Positions 54,135-62,745 of a stretch of 64,000 nt of DNA are shown here, in pieces. The stretch covers positions 248,001 to 312,000 of the forward strand of contig SZNP01000004.1 in assembly GCA_005239435.1 (NCBI GenBank), in the 5' to 3' direction. The notes below the pieces were generated by a model that did no database searches, was not told the DNA's origin, and saw only the letters and a list, made by a program, of their open reading frames with translations. The DNA is from Halorussus salinisoli (GTDB lineage: Archaea; Halobacteriota; Halobacteria; Halobacteriales; Haladaptataceae). Every line of letters starts with the position of its first letter. The first letter of the stretch is position 1. The position numbers were made by a program, and so were the translations under genes.

Positions 54135-55193
54135 ATGGTGGGGAAAGAGAAAGACACGAGCACGACCGAGCGGAGAACTCTTTTGAAGGCAGTCGGTACA
54201 GGGGCCGTGGCGGGCCTCGCCGGAATACCTAGCTACGTCGGGGCGAAACAGCAAGACTTCCCGAGTAGCGACATCGAGATGATAGTTCCGTGGGCCGCGG
54301 GCGGTGGCACCGACCGGACCGGCCGGCAACTCGCGTCACTGGCCGAGAACTACATGGATACCTCGTTCTTCGTGTCGAACGTGACCGGCGGAAGCGGGAG
54401 TGCTGGCTTCAGACGAGCGGCGAACGCCGAACCGGACGGCCACACCGTCGGGGTGCTGACGGTCGAGATATGCACCATCTCACACCTCGGTATCGCCGAC
54501 ATCACGCCCGATGCGTTCGCGCCGGTCATGCAGTACAACTTCGACCCAGCGTCGCTGACCGTCCATCAGGACGCACCGTACAGCACCATCGAGGAGTTCA
54601 CGTCTTACGCCGAGGAGAACCCCGGCGAGATTCGCATCTCCAACTCGGGTATCGGAGCAATCTGGCACCTCTCGGCCGCCCAGTTCGCACAGGAGGTTGG
54701 CATCGAGGTCGAACACATCGGCTACGACGGCGGCGCACCAGCGACGCAGGCGGTCGTCAACGGCGAGGTCGAGGCGACGACTGCCAGTCCAGCGGAGGTC
54801 GCCCCACAGGTTCAGGACGGCCCGCTCAACATGCTAGCGGTCTTCGGCGAGGAGCGAAGCGACCTGTTCCCCGACGTGCCGACGCTTCAGGAGCGAGACA
54901 TCGACGTGACCATCGGCGCGTGGCGCGGTCTAGGCGTCCCCGCTGGAACGCCGGACGAGCGGGTGCAGGCACTCCACGACGCGTACAGGTCGGTCTACGA
55001 ATCCGACGAGTTCCAGAACTTCATGAACCAGAACGGGTTCGGGTTGGTCTACCGCGGTCCGCAGGAGTACGGCGAGTTCATGCAGAGCGAACTCGACCGG
55101 TTCGCTGGCATCGTCAACCAGCTCGGCCTCGGGCCCGGCGGGGACGACGCGACGCCAACGACCACCGAGACAGAGACGACGACCACGTCGTAA
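54135..55193 (+). CDS. tctC: Tripartite tricarboxylate transporter binding protein
   Basis: This 352-residue protein starts at ATG 54135. A Tat motif (ERRTLLKAVGTGAVAGLAG, about 12-30) precedes a Bug/TctC fold: IEMIVPWAAGGGTDRTGRQL (about 48-67), VTGGSGSAGFRRAANAEPDG (about 82-101), NFDPASLTVHQDAPY and WRGLGVPAGTPDERVQALHD. TctC binds carboxylates such as citrate outside the cell and hands them to TctAB. A Thr/Glu-rich tail (PTTTETETTTTS) is a spacer and possibly glycosylated. Genes tctB and tctA follow, 33 and 0 bases apart. Confidence 0.92.
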   Translation: MVGKEKDTSTTERRTLLKAVGTGAVAGLAGIPSYVGAKQQDFPSSDIEMIVPWAAGGGTDRTGRQLASLAENYMDTSFFVSNVTGGSGSAGFRRAANAEPDGHTVGVLTVEICTISHLGIADITPDAFAPVMQYNFDPASLTVHQDAPYSTIEEFTSYAEENPGEIRISNSGIGAIWHLSAAQFAQEVGIEVEHIGYDGGAPATQAVVNGEVEATTASPAEVAPQVQDGPLNMLAVFGEERSDLFPDVPTLQERDIDVTIGAWRGLGVPAGTPDERVQALHDAYRSVYESDEFQNFMNQNGFGLVYRGPQEYGEFMQSELDRFAGIVNQLGLGPGGDDATPTTTETETTTTS

Positions 55194-55226
55194 CTCGCCC
55201 GTCCGCGGTGGGGCGAACTACTCACA

Positions 55227-55730
55227 ATGTCTTTTCAGATACGATACACAGACAAGGTGGCAGCGGTACTGTTAGTCGGCCTCTCGGTCGGGGTTTTCGT
55301 CGCCAGTCGGGACTTCCCAAGCGGGTTCGGGGACTCACCCGGCGCGGCGTTCTTCCCGCGGCTCATCGTCTCGATAATCACGCTCCTCGCGGGCGTCCTC
55401 TTCGTCTGGAGTGTCGTGTCGAGTGAGACCCGAACGTACGACGTTTCCGCGACCGACGTGCGACGGTTCGCGGTTCCGGTCACGCTCCTCGTGATGTACG
55501 TCGCGCTGATGCCGATTCTCGGGTTCGTCATCGACACGGTGGCGTTCCTGGTCGTGTTGACGCTTTACTCCGGGGTCAAGAGCTACTGGCGGTCAGGAGC
55601 ACTCGCTGTCGGCCTCAGCCTCGCGCTCCACTACGTGTTCGGCGAATTCCTGCACATCCCGCTCCCGGAAGGAAGTCTCGTGTCGGTAGTCAGATGGCTC
55701 CCGTCGCTCCCGCTAGCGGGGGTCGTGTAG
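55227..55730 (+). CDS. tctB: Tripartite tricarboxylate transporter small subunit
   Basis: This 167-residue protein starts at ATG 55227. It has four membrane segments (VAAVLLVGLSVGVFVAS, ARLIVSIITLLAGVLFVWS-like, PVTLLVMYVALMPILGFVI, GALAVGLSLALHYVFGEFL), the size and topology of TctB. It pairs with TctA to form the membrane transporter. Its stop is immediately followed by the TctA start, indicating tight co-translation. Confidence 0.88.
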   Translation: MSFQIRYTDKVAAVLLVGLSVGVFVASRDFPSGFGDSPGAAFFPRLIVSIITLLAGVLFVWSVVSSETRTYDVSATDVRRFAVPVTLLVMYVALMPILGFVIDTVAFLVVLTLYSGVKSYWRSGALAVGLSLALHYVFGEFLHIPLPEGSLVSVVRWLPSLPLAGVV

Positions 55731-57227
55731 ATGAGCCTCGTCGGAAACCTGCTTCAGGGTGCCTCGCTCGTCTTCCAACCGTTCGCGCTAACCCTCATCG
55801 TCGCCGGAGTCCTCATCGGGATGACGATGGGATCGCTTCCCGGCATGACTGCGACGATGACCGTCGCGGTGTTGGTCTCGTTCACGTTCGGGATGGAACC
55901 GTCCGAAGGGATGATGCTGCTGCTGGGCATCTACGGCGGGGCGCTCTACGCGGGTTCGATACCCGCCATCCTCATCCGGACGCCGGGCACGCCGAGTGCA
56001 GCCGCCACCGTCTTCGACGGCTTCCCGCTGGCTGAACGCGGACTCGCGGGCCGTGCTATCGCCGTCGCCACCGTCGCGTCGTTCGTCGGGGGCGTGGTCA
56101 GCGTCGTCTTGCTGACCCTGCTGGCCCCCCAGGTCGCCTCGGTCGCCATCCAGTTCGGCTCCCCCGAGTTCTTCGCACTGGCGGTGTTCGGGCTGACCAT
56201 CATCGCCAGCGTCAGCGGCGATTCACTCGTCAAGGGACTCATATCGGGCTTGCTCGGGATGCTCCTGGCGACCGTCGGACTCGACCCAGTCCTCGCGTAC
56301 CCCCGGTTCTCGTTCGGATTCGAGACGCTGACCTCGGGAATCCAGTTCATCGCGGTGATGATCGGTCTGTTCGGTATCGGCGAGGGTCTGCTCCGATATC
56401 AGCGCGGTATCGGTAGTGAAGAGGTCTCGCAGGAGGTGACGAACGTGATTCCCAACCGAGAAGACCTCGCAGCCATCCGGAATGTCACCATCGGATCCAG
56501 CGTCGCGGGCGCGTTCATCGGTGCGATTCCGGGCGCAGGCGGCGACATCGCCTCGTTCGTGACGTACAACGAGGCGAAGCGGTGGCTCGGTGATACGAAG
56601 TCGTCGTTCGGCGACGGCGACATCCGCGGGATCGCGGCGGCCGAGTCGGGGAACAACGCCAGCACGGGCGGTGCGCTGATTCCGACGCTGACACTAGGTA
56701 TCCCCGGCGACTCCGTGACCGCTATCCTCATCGGCGCACTGCTGGTCCATGGAATCCGTCCCGGTCCGGGCCTGTTCCAGGACGAACCCGCGCTGGTCTA
56801 CGCCATCTTCGTCGGGTTCTTCATGGTCTACGTCGTCATCCTCGTCCTCGGTCTCGTCGGCGCACGCTACTGGGCGCGGCTCATCGACTTCCCTGCGAGA
56901 TACCTCTGGCCCGCCATATTCGTGCTTTCGATAATCGGGTCGCTCGCGCTCCGCGGGAATGTGCTCGACGTGTGGGTGGCCCTCGGTGCGGGCGTTCTCG
57001 GGTACGTGATGCGAATCGAAGACTACCCGCTCGCCCCCATGGTGCTCGGCCTCATTCTCGGCCCGATAGCCGAGGTGAATCTGCGTCGCTCCCTCAAACT
57101 CTCTGGCGGGTCGCTCGACATCTTCTACTCGGAACCGATCACGCTCGGGATACTGATTCTCGCGGTCGTGTCGCTGCTCTTCCCGTTCGTGCAGGCGTGG
57201 CGGCAACGAGGAGTAGAATCTGCCTGA
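55731..57227 (+). CDS. tctA: Tripartite tricarboxylate transporter large subunit
   Basis: This 498-residue protein starts at ATG 55731. It has about eleven to twelve membrane segments with family motifs: GMTMGSLPGMTATMTVAVLV (about 28-47), YGGALYAGSIPAILIRTPGT (about 70-89), GAIPGAGGDIASFVTYNEAK (about 266-285) and GALIPTLTLGIPGDSVTAIL (about 312-331). It is the channel-forming subunit driven by ion gradients. With TctC and TctB it forms a complete transporter. The substrate is unknown; TctC-like families also carry propionate, benzoate or terephthalate-type acids. Confidence 0.92.
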   Translation: MSLVGNLLQGASLVFQPFALTLIVAGVLIGMTMGSLPGMTATMTVAVLVSFTFGMEPSEGMMLLLGIYGGALYAGSIPAILIRTPGTPSAAATVFDGFPLAERGLAGRAIAVATVASFVGGVVSVVLLTLLAPQVASVAIQFGSPEFFALAVFGLTIIASVSGDSLVKGLISGLLGMLLATVGLDPVLAYPRFSFGFETLTSGIQFIAVMIGLFGIGEGLLRYQRGIGSEEVSQEVTNVIPNREDLAAIRNVTIGSSVAGAFIGAIPGAGGDIASFVTYNEAKRWLGDTKSSFGDGDIRGIAAAESGNNASTGGALIPTLTLGIPGDSVTAILIGALLVHGIRPGPGLFQDEPALVYAIFVGFFMVYVVILVLGLVGARYWARLIDFPARYLWPAIFVLSIIGSLALRGNVLDVWVALGAGVLGYVMRIEDYPLAPMVLGLILGPIAEVNLRRSLKLSGGSLDIFYSEPITLGILILAVVSLLFPFVQAWRQRGVESA

Positions 57228-57380
57228 CGACTCGGCCGCGGAAGACCGTTCTACTTTTTGTCCGCCTCGGCGTTCCTAATCTAGTTCAGTTGGTTGAGGA
57301 GTCCGTCCTGCGACTATCCGAGTCGAAGGCACTGCTATATCAAGCCTTCCTGCTTGAGACCTTCAACAAGGCCGTCTATT
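57228..57380. other. Short region with an IS-end fragment
   Basis: At 57356-57374 the sequence GACCTTCAACAAGGCCGTC is the TTTCAACAAGGCC end segment seen at 3040 and near 50010. A preceding 90 bases (57278-57355) could be the remainder of an element. No gene. Confidence 0.4.
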
Positions 57381-58448
57381 TTAGTGATTCTGCTTCTGGT
57401 CACCGTCATGGCCGTCGTTGGTGTACCCACGGATTTCGTTGTACTTATCGACCTGCTCTTCGGTTAATATCTTTTTAGCTCGGAAGTGATACTTGAGATG
57501 GGTATTCCTCAGTTCGCCGTAGAAGTTACCACTTTTCGTGAGAAGTGATTCGAGTTTTTCCTCGGTCAGCGTTCCTTCTTCATATCCATCCTCAATCTGC
57601 CGTTCAACTTCGAGATACTCTTTGCCAAGAGGGCGAGCTTCCGACTGCATATCGTCAAACAGACACTCGATTTCAGCTTCCTGTTCATCGGTAAGGTTGA
57701 GCTCGTCAGAGACATGAAGAACGTGTCGAGGTCCCGGATAACCATTCAGTTCCGCTGGTTTCGCTAGACCTCCGAAGACAGTGCCTTTCCCGGCCTTTAG
57801 TGCAGCTACTTCTTCCTTAGAAAGGGCTGCGTACTCCCGCGTCTGCTGACCGGCATACGTCGACTGGCCGTCATGACCGTCGTGTGACTGACCATCATGG
57901 CCGTCGTTGGTGTACCCACGGATCTCGTTGTACTTATCGACCTGCTCTTCCGTTAGTACCTTTTTAGTTTGGAAGTGATATTTAAGGTGGGTGTTCCTTA
58001 GTTCGCCATAGAAGTCACCACTTTTCGTGAGAAGTGATTCAAGTCTTTCCTCGGTCAGCGTTCCTTTTTCAAATCCACCCTCAATCAGACGTTCAAATGT
58101 GAGGTACCTTTTGCCAAGAAGGCGAGCTTCCGACTGCATATCGTCAAACAGATATTTGATTTCAGCTTCCTGTTCATCGGTAAGGTTGAGCTCGTCAGAG
58201 AGATCAAGCGTGTGCCGGGGTCCCGGATAACCATTCAGTTCCGCTGGTTTCGCTAGACCTCCGAAGACAGCGCCTTTCCCGGCCTTTAGTGCAGCCACTT
58301 CTTCCTTCGAGAGGGCTGCATACTCCTGCGTCTGCTGACCGGCATCCGGTGGCTGATGGTCATCCGCGCTCGTCGCAGACACCGACTTGCTCCCGAGGAG
58401 CAGTACACCGAGAGAGCCAGCTGCTGAAATGAAATTACGTCGTTCCAT
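57381..58448 (-). CDS. Tat-exported Spy/CpxP-like protein with an internal duplication
   Basis: This 355-residue protein starts at ATG 58448. A Tat-like signal (ERRNFISAAGSLGVLLLGS) precedes two near-identical copies of about 160 residues, offset by 163 residues (489 bases; GQQTQEYAALSKEEVAALKA and GQQTREYAALSKEEVAALKA). Each copy has NLTDEQEAEI and VLTEEQVDKYNEIRGY, the LTxEQ motif of helical Spy/CpxP-like periplasmic chaperones and metal sensors. The copies are joined by a GHDGQ linker rich in His and Asp. The high DNA identity means a recent duplication. Its role is likely extracytoplasmic binding or stress protection (inference from the motif). Confidence 0.8.
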   Translation of the reverse strand: MERRNFISAAGSLGVLLLGSKSVSATSADDHQPPDAGQQTQEYAALSKEEVAALKAGKGAVFGGLAKPAELNGYPGPRHTLDLSDELNLTDEQEAEIKYLFDDMQSEARLLGKRYLTFERLIEGGFEKGTLTEERLESLLTKSGDFYGELRNTHLKYHFQTKKVLTEEQVDKYNEIRGYTNDGHDGQSHDGHDGQSTYAGQQTREYAALSKEEVAALKAGKGTVFGGLAKPAELNGYPGPRHVLHVSDELNLTDEQEAEIECLFDDMQSEARPLGKEYLEVERQIEDGYEEGTLTEEKLESLLTKSGNFYGELRNTHLKYHFRAKKILTEEQVDKYNEIRGYTNDGHDGDQKQNH

Positions 58449-58822
58449 CTAACACTTCCATTGTACAGTATTGGCTTAAACCTACTGTATTACTGCGAAA
58501 CATGGGCGGAGGGGAACAGGTTCGTTCGATTTTCGCGTCCGCATCGGCGAAGCCAAGTTGATGTCCGAAGTGGCAGTCGTCGTGCTGGAACCGATTTCGA
58601 TAGCCCACTCTTTTAGATAGCGTTCAAGATCAATCCCTGTCCCGCATAGCTCTGATTTTCTTTACTACGCTATATAGGTCTAATGCGTAGTGCAAATGTA
58701 TCGCGCTAATCCCATCAGAAAATATATTATTCACCGGCGCCGTGCTAAATACAGAGGCTCTATTCAGCAGAGCCATATCCACTTCTCCTCCTGCAACATA
58801 TGAAGAACCCAACGAGAAGCTC
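58449..58822. other. Intergenic region with half a MITE-like element
   Basis: Bases 58660-58770 resemble the right half of the composite element at 49948-50132: GGTCTAATGCGTAGTGC, TATCGCGCTAATCCC, then GTGCTAAATACAGAGGCTC and TATTCAGCA. The 58449-58650 part holds the promoter of the Spy-like gene and no gene. Confidence 0.45.
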
Positions 58823-59737
58823 TCAGTGGATCGAATCGATTCGATCGTTAGTGAGCGGTTCGGAGTCAGCTCTGACCGACGCGTAGACGCGCTCGGCCCA
58901 CTCCCGAGCGATGGGTGACTCTGTGTCGACAAACACTTGCATCATGCCCGTCGACTCGTCGTACCCACCGATTCCCACACGCTCGTCGAAGATGGCGAGT
59001 CCGTAGGGAAGATCGTCGCGCGTCCGGAGGGTCAGGTGGCCTCTCTCTACCGCCTCGGTCGCCTGTGTCGGATACGTCTCGAAGAGTTTCTCGACGATGT
59101 GGGGAAGGTAGATGATTTCGGTGTCGGTTCTGTCGAACACCCGCTGGTGGAATTCACCCAGGACAAGCGGTGCCATGTGCGTCGTATTGAATCCGCGGAA
59201 GGTGTCCGATTCGTCCACCAGCGAGATAAACCGCTCAACCGGTTGGTACGGATCGTCCGGCTTGGCGACGGTGACCGTCGCGTCGACGAACGGTTCGACG
59301 ACGAACTCCTGGTGGTCTTCACAGATAATATCCAGCAGCGGCGCCATTCGGTGGACGGTTCGCACGTTCGCCTCGAACCGGAGCACCTCGTCGGCGACAG
59401 CCTCACCACGCCCGGTCAACTGAAACCGGCCATCGACCTTCTTGACGAAACCCTGCTCGTCGAGCCACTGGGTGAAGCGGTGGCTCGTCGCCCGCGAGAC
59501 GTCGAGACGCTCCTCGATCTCTCCGCGGTCGAGTGGCTTCTGACGAAGCGCTTCCAGTACTGGCCCATGCCGGACAATGTCGCCGAGCAGATCCGTGTCG
59601 ACGCGGTCGCCCGCCGCGTTTAGTCGCTGGCCGAGATGCTGTTGATTTCGCGCGTTCTCCAGAAGAGCCTCTAGGATCGGTGAGCCTGGTGGCGGAGTCG
59701 AGTCTTCGGAGTCCGTTTCGTCTTTGTGGGGCTCCAT
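58823..59737 (-). CDS. Helix-turn-helix regulator with effector domain
   Basis: ATG 59737 (MEPHKDETDS) is preferred to the start ten codons earlier. The 304-residue protein has a winged helix at about 45-110 (VLEALRQKPLDRGEIEERLD, RATSHRFTQWLDEQGFVKKV) and a C-terminal domain (about 130-290) with DLPYGLAIFDERVGIGGYDE and a GMMQVFVDTESPIAREWAER end. That domain resembles the FilR1 type found in archaeal regulators. It is divergent from the FAD oxidoreductase, with 147 bases between, so it probably regulates that gene. Confidence 0.8.
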   Translation of the reverse strand: MEPHKDETDSEDSTPPPGSPILEALLENARNQQHLGQRLNAAGDRVDTDLLGDIVRHGPVLEALRQKPLDRGEIEERLDVSRATSHRFTQWLDEQGFVKKVDGRFQLTGRGEAVADEVLRFEANVRTVHRMAPLLDIICEDHQEFVVEPFVDATVTVAKPDDPYQPVERFISLVDESDTFRGFNTTHMAPLVLGEFHQRVFDRTDTEIIYLPHIVEKLFETYPTQATEAVERGHLTLRTRDDLPYGLAIFDERVGIGGYDESTGMMQVFVDTESPIAREWAERVYASVRADSEPLTNDRIDSIH

Positions 59738-59884
59738 GGGAATCCCGCTGGGAAGATACGGGAGCACAGATAGTAACGCTTCCTGTCATGAATTGAAACA
59801 CGTCTCACGTGCTGAAACGCTGTTCACGCCGTCGAACGCTGCTTGATAGGTGAGGCCAAAACCCAGGCTGCCCTTCGATATGAT

Positions 59885-61285
59885 ATGGCAAAGCACGAAA
59901 TCGACGACGAACAGCTCGAACAGTTCGAAGCCGGATTCCACGGCGATCTGATCCGTCCTAACGACCCCGACTACGACGACGCCCGCGCCGTCTGGAACGG
60001 GATGATTGACAAACAGCCGGGACTCATTGCGCAGTGTGCGGGTGCCGCGGACGTCATTAGTGCCGTGAATTTCGCCCGCGAAAATGATATTCTCGTGGCG
60101 GTGCGTGGCGGCGGGCACAACGTTGCCGGTACGGCCGTCTGCGATGATGGGCTCGTCATCGACCTCTCGAAGATGATCGGCGTCCGGGTCGAGCCAGAGG
60201 CGCGGACGGCGTGGGTCCAGGCCGGTGCCACATGGGCAGATCTCGACCACGAAACACAGGCGTTCGGACTGGCGACGCCTGGCGGTGTCGTTTCGGACAC
60301 CGGTATCGCCGGGTTGACGCTCGGTGGTGGAATCGGACACCTGCGCTGCAAGTACGGCCTGAGTTGTGACAACCTCCGCTCGGTCGAGCTGGTCACGGCG
60401 GGGGGAGAGTACCTGACGGCCAGCGCCGACGAGAACGAAGACCTGTTCTGGGGGTTTCGCGGGGGCGGTGGCAACTTCGGTATCGTCACCGGCTTCGAGT
60501 TCGAGCTTCACCCTGTCGGTCCGGACGTAGCGACCTGCCTCGTGTTTTATCCCGGTGACCGGCTGACCGAGGTGCTGCGGGCCTACCGGGAGTTTGTTGC
60601 GAACGCTCCAGACGAGATCAGTACGCTCGTCTTCGCCGGCGAGCTTCCCGAAGAGGAGATGTTCCCTGTCGAGTGGGTCCACGAACAGAAGTTCGCCATC
60701 ATGGGCTGTTATGCCGGCCCTGCGGACGAGGGGGAGTCCGAACTGAAGCCCCTACGGGAGTTCGCTGACCCGATCGCTGATTTCAGCGGGACGATGCCCT
60801 ACGTCGAGTTCCAGCAACTCCTCGATGAGGACTACCCCGACGGGATGCGGTACTACTGGAAGTCGCTGTACCTCGACGGACTTTCGGACACTACCATCGA
60901 CCGCATCGCATACTGGGCTCGAGCCGCTCCTTCGCCGTTATCGACGGTCGATGTCTGGCAGCTCGGGGGTGCGATTACGGACGTCGGCATCGAGGAGAGT
61001 GCCTTTGCCGGCCGCCACGCGCCGTTCCTTCTCGGCGTGGAGGCCAACTGGAAGGACCCAGAAACCGACGACGCCAACGTTGAGTGGGTCCGAGACTGCC
61101 TCGACGACATGCGCCAGTTTTCCGATGGGTCGGTCTACCTGAACTTCCCCGGCTTCCACGAGGAGGGCGACGAGATGATGCGGACGACGTTTGGCCCGGC
61201 GTATGAGCGGTTAGTCACGCTCAAAGACGAGTACGACCCTGAGAATCTATTCCGGATGAACCAGAATATCGAGCCGACCACGTGA
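59885..61285 (+). CDS. FAD-binding oxidoreductase (berberine-bridge type)
   Basis: ATG 59885 (MAKHEIDDEQ) is preferred to 59843. The 466-residue protein has the FAD-binding PCMH fold: AVRGGGHNVAGTAVCDDGLV (about 80-99; the His can form a covalent bond to FAD), VQAGATWADLDHETQAFGLA (about 118-137) and GLTLGGGIGHLRCKYGLSCD (about 152-171). The BBE C-terminal motif YERLVTLKDEYDPENLFRMN (about 440-459) is present. The second flavin-linking Cys of bicovalent members was not clearly assigned. It oxidises an unknown alcohol, sugar or alkaloid-like substrate with O2. The neighbouring regulator at 58823 may sense the substrate. Confidence 0.88.
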   Translation: MAKHEIDDEQLEQFEAGFHGDLIRPNDPDYDDARAVWNGMIDKQPGLIAQCAGAADVISAVNFARENDILVAVRGGGHNVAGTAVCDDGLVIDLSKMIGVRVEPEARTAWVQAGATWADLDHETQAFGLATPGGVVSDTGIAGLTLGGGIGHLRCKYGLSCDNLRSVELVTAGGEYLTASADENEDLFWGFRGGGGNFGIVTGFEFELHPVGPDVATCLVFYPGDRLTEVLRAYREFVANAPDEISTLVFAGELPEEEMFPVEWVHEQKFAIMGCYAGPADEGESELKPLREFADPIADFSGTMPYVEFQQLLDEDYPDGMRYYWKSLYLDGLSDTTIDRIAYWARAAPSPLSTVDVWQLGGAITDVGIEESAFAGRHAPFLLGVEANWKDPETDDANVEWVRDCLDDMRQFSDGSVYLNFPGFHEEGDEMMRTTFGPAYERLVTLKDEYDPENLFRMNQNIEPTT

Positions 61286-61312
61286 ACTGGGTATTGAATA
61301 TCCGGGTAAATC

Positions 61313-61336
61313 GCCTCGGGGGTCAAGCCCCGAGGC
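61313..61336 (-). ncRNA. Putative omega-RNA-type 3' hairpin of a TnpB element
   Basis: On the minus strand just 3' of the TnpB fragment, GCCTCGGGG and CCCCGAGGC form a nine-base hairpin with a six-base loop (61313-61321 with 61328-61336). In IS200/605 elements this position holds the guide RNA scaffold that ends at the right element end. The target-defining sequence beyond would be that after 61313 (downward). Expression is unverified. Confidence 0.5.
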
Positions 61337-61355
61337 TTTCGCGTGGACTCCCGTT

Positions 61356-61640
61356 CTATGCCTCACCAGCGGCAGGGGGGACGTATTCCCCACTCACGTT
61401 CAGCGTCCCGCGATTCAAGCGCACATCTACGGGTGCGCCTCCATCGTCTGCGTTTTGCCTGCGACGGAGATACTGCAAACCGATGTTCTTCGAGGCGTTG
61501 TAGTCGGCGTAGTTCACGTACCCACACTTTTGGCACTCGAACGCCTCTCCTGACCGATTGTCATCGTGGGTAAACCCACACGTTGAGCAACGTTTCGACG
61601 TATTGCGCGGGTCAACCTGCACGACTTCGACGCCGTGTTC
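61356..61640 (-). pseudogene. TnpB (IS1341-type) C-terminal remnant
   Basis: The minus strand encodes the last about 94 residues of a Tnp[61 protein letters not shown]. This covers the final RuvC segment (Asp in ADYNASKN) and the zinc finger (CSTC, CQKC). Upstream of 61640 the translation ([20 protein letters not shown]) does not fit TnpB, so the N-terminal two-thirds with the first RuvC residues is lost. It cannot be an active nuclease. Confidence 0.85.
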
Positions 61641-61956
61641 TTTGGCTTTATAGAGATTACAGGCGAGAATACCACGGCGTTTACGGCGTGGCTGAATCGC
61701 CGTCATCGTCTCACGTTCGCGCGTGTCGGAAGTTTCACAGTCCCATACGGTATGTAATGGGTTGTGCGCGGGAAACTGGCAGTTGATTCGGTGTTTGCCA
61801 CGGCAAGAGCCGAAACCAAACGGTAAGCCGACCGCGCCGACCGACACAAAACAACCAGATACCTCGAAGCCCCATCCAGGGTACGAGCATCGGCTTCGTG
61901 GCAGAGCCAGCGCCGTCGGTCGCACACCTGAGACTCCCACCGTTCCGAATTGACGG

Positions 61957-62012
61957 GAACCGCCACTTGTGCGGTTCGGGAGGCCCGCGCCTAAAGGCGC
62001 GGGAGGATGTCA
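61957..62012 (+). repeat. Orphan TnpB-element right end with two hairpins
   Basis: GAACCGC (61957-61963) pairs with GCGGTTC (61971-61977), then CCCGCGCC (61984-61991) pairs with GGCGCGGG (61996-62003) around TAAA. AGGATGTCAC follows at 62004-62013. The same TAAAGGCGCGGGAGGATGTCAC terminal segment is at 34166-34187. The TnpB that would precede it on the plus strand is missing. Confidence 0.6.
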
Positions 62013-62050
62013 CCGAGTATCCTTGGACAGATAGTGAAAACCACGGTCTC

Positions 62051-62332
62051 TCACTTATTTTCTGTTATTCTCCAAAAGACGTATTGCTCTAAGAGCGGTG
62101 AAAAGTTATCGTGACCGCAATCCGGGCACTCGATTCCTGCGACGTTCTTAACGCCGATAGGGACTGTGTATCCACACTCGTTCTGGCATGAAACGTTTGT
62201 GTACCGGTCTTTCAGGTTAGTTACCACGCCTTCGGCGTGGTTCTCTTTGAGGTGCGTCTTCGCATCTCTTTTCACCTGCTCTACGGCTTCCCCTTCGACC
62301 ATCACGCCGCAATAGTCACAATTTAGTTGATA
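62051..62332 (-). CDS. Small zinc-ribbon protein
   Basis: The minus-strand frame is VEGEAVEQVKRDAKTHLKEN, then SCQNECGYTVPIGVKN and ECPDCGHDNFSPLLEQY to the stop at 62051. It has CQNEC and CPDC metal ligands. The first conventional start is GTG 62305 (or ATG 62302), but a further CDYC pair (62309-62320) lies in frame upstream, without a standard start codon before the TAA at 62336-62338. The native protein therefore may start with a non-standard codon or may be 5'-truncated. The preceding frame (HalOD1 fragment) ends on the same TAA. Function unknown. Confidence 0.55.
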   Translation of the reverse strand, partial: YQLNCDYCGVMVEGEAVEQVKRDAKTHLKENHAEGVVTNLKDRYTNVSCQNECGYTVPIGVKNVAGIECPDCGHDNFSPLLEQYVFWRITENK

Positions 62333-62335
62333 TAT

Positions 62336-62720
62336 TTATTCTGTCTTACTCTCCTTGATGATTACTTCTCCGTCATTCGTGATCCGGATGTCACATTCGC
62401 TGTACTTGAATGCGACCGCCCTGTTCGCCATCCGTCGATCGTCGCTCATCCGTGGTGCGAACAGCGTATTGAGAGCGTCAGTTTCGACGACCGAGTAGAG
62501 CGATTCGATTTCCGTCGGGTGGGATTCTTTCTCAGCACTAACGGCTCGGACGACAGCTTCGGTGATCGATTCATCTTCCCGAACAGAGTACGTCGCCCCG
62601 TCTTTTTTCTTGAAAGTATACGACTTACTTGAAGAAGCTTCGGTATGATTAGTAATTTTGAGGACTCCTACTACTCTGTAGACACTCGGTTCGGTTGAAT
62701 CCAGAGACAGTATATTCAGG
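62336..62720 (-). pseudogene. HalOD1-domain fragment without visible start
   Basis: The minus strand translates as TYSVREDESITEAVVRAVSA, TEIESLYSVVETDALNTLFA, RMANRAVAFKYSECDIRITN, DGEVIIKE to the TAA at 62336. This is a complete HalOD1 output domain of about 90 residues (haloarchaeal, probably ligand-sensing or signal-output). The frame is open upstream to at least 62720 but holds no ATG, GTG or TTG, so it is either 5'-truncated or read from a rare start. It precedes, on the same strand, the zinc-ribbon frame. Confidence 0.6.
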
Positions 62721-62745
62721 GGGTTTAAAACATTGGTAGGTAAGG

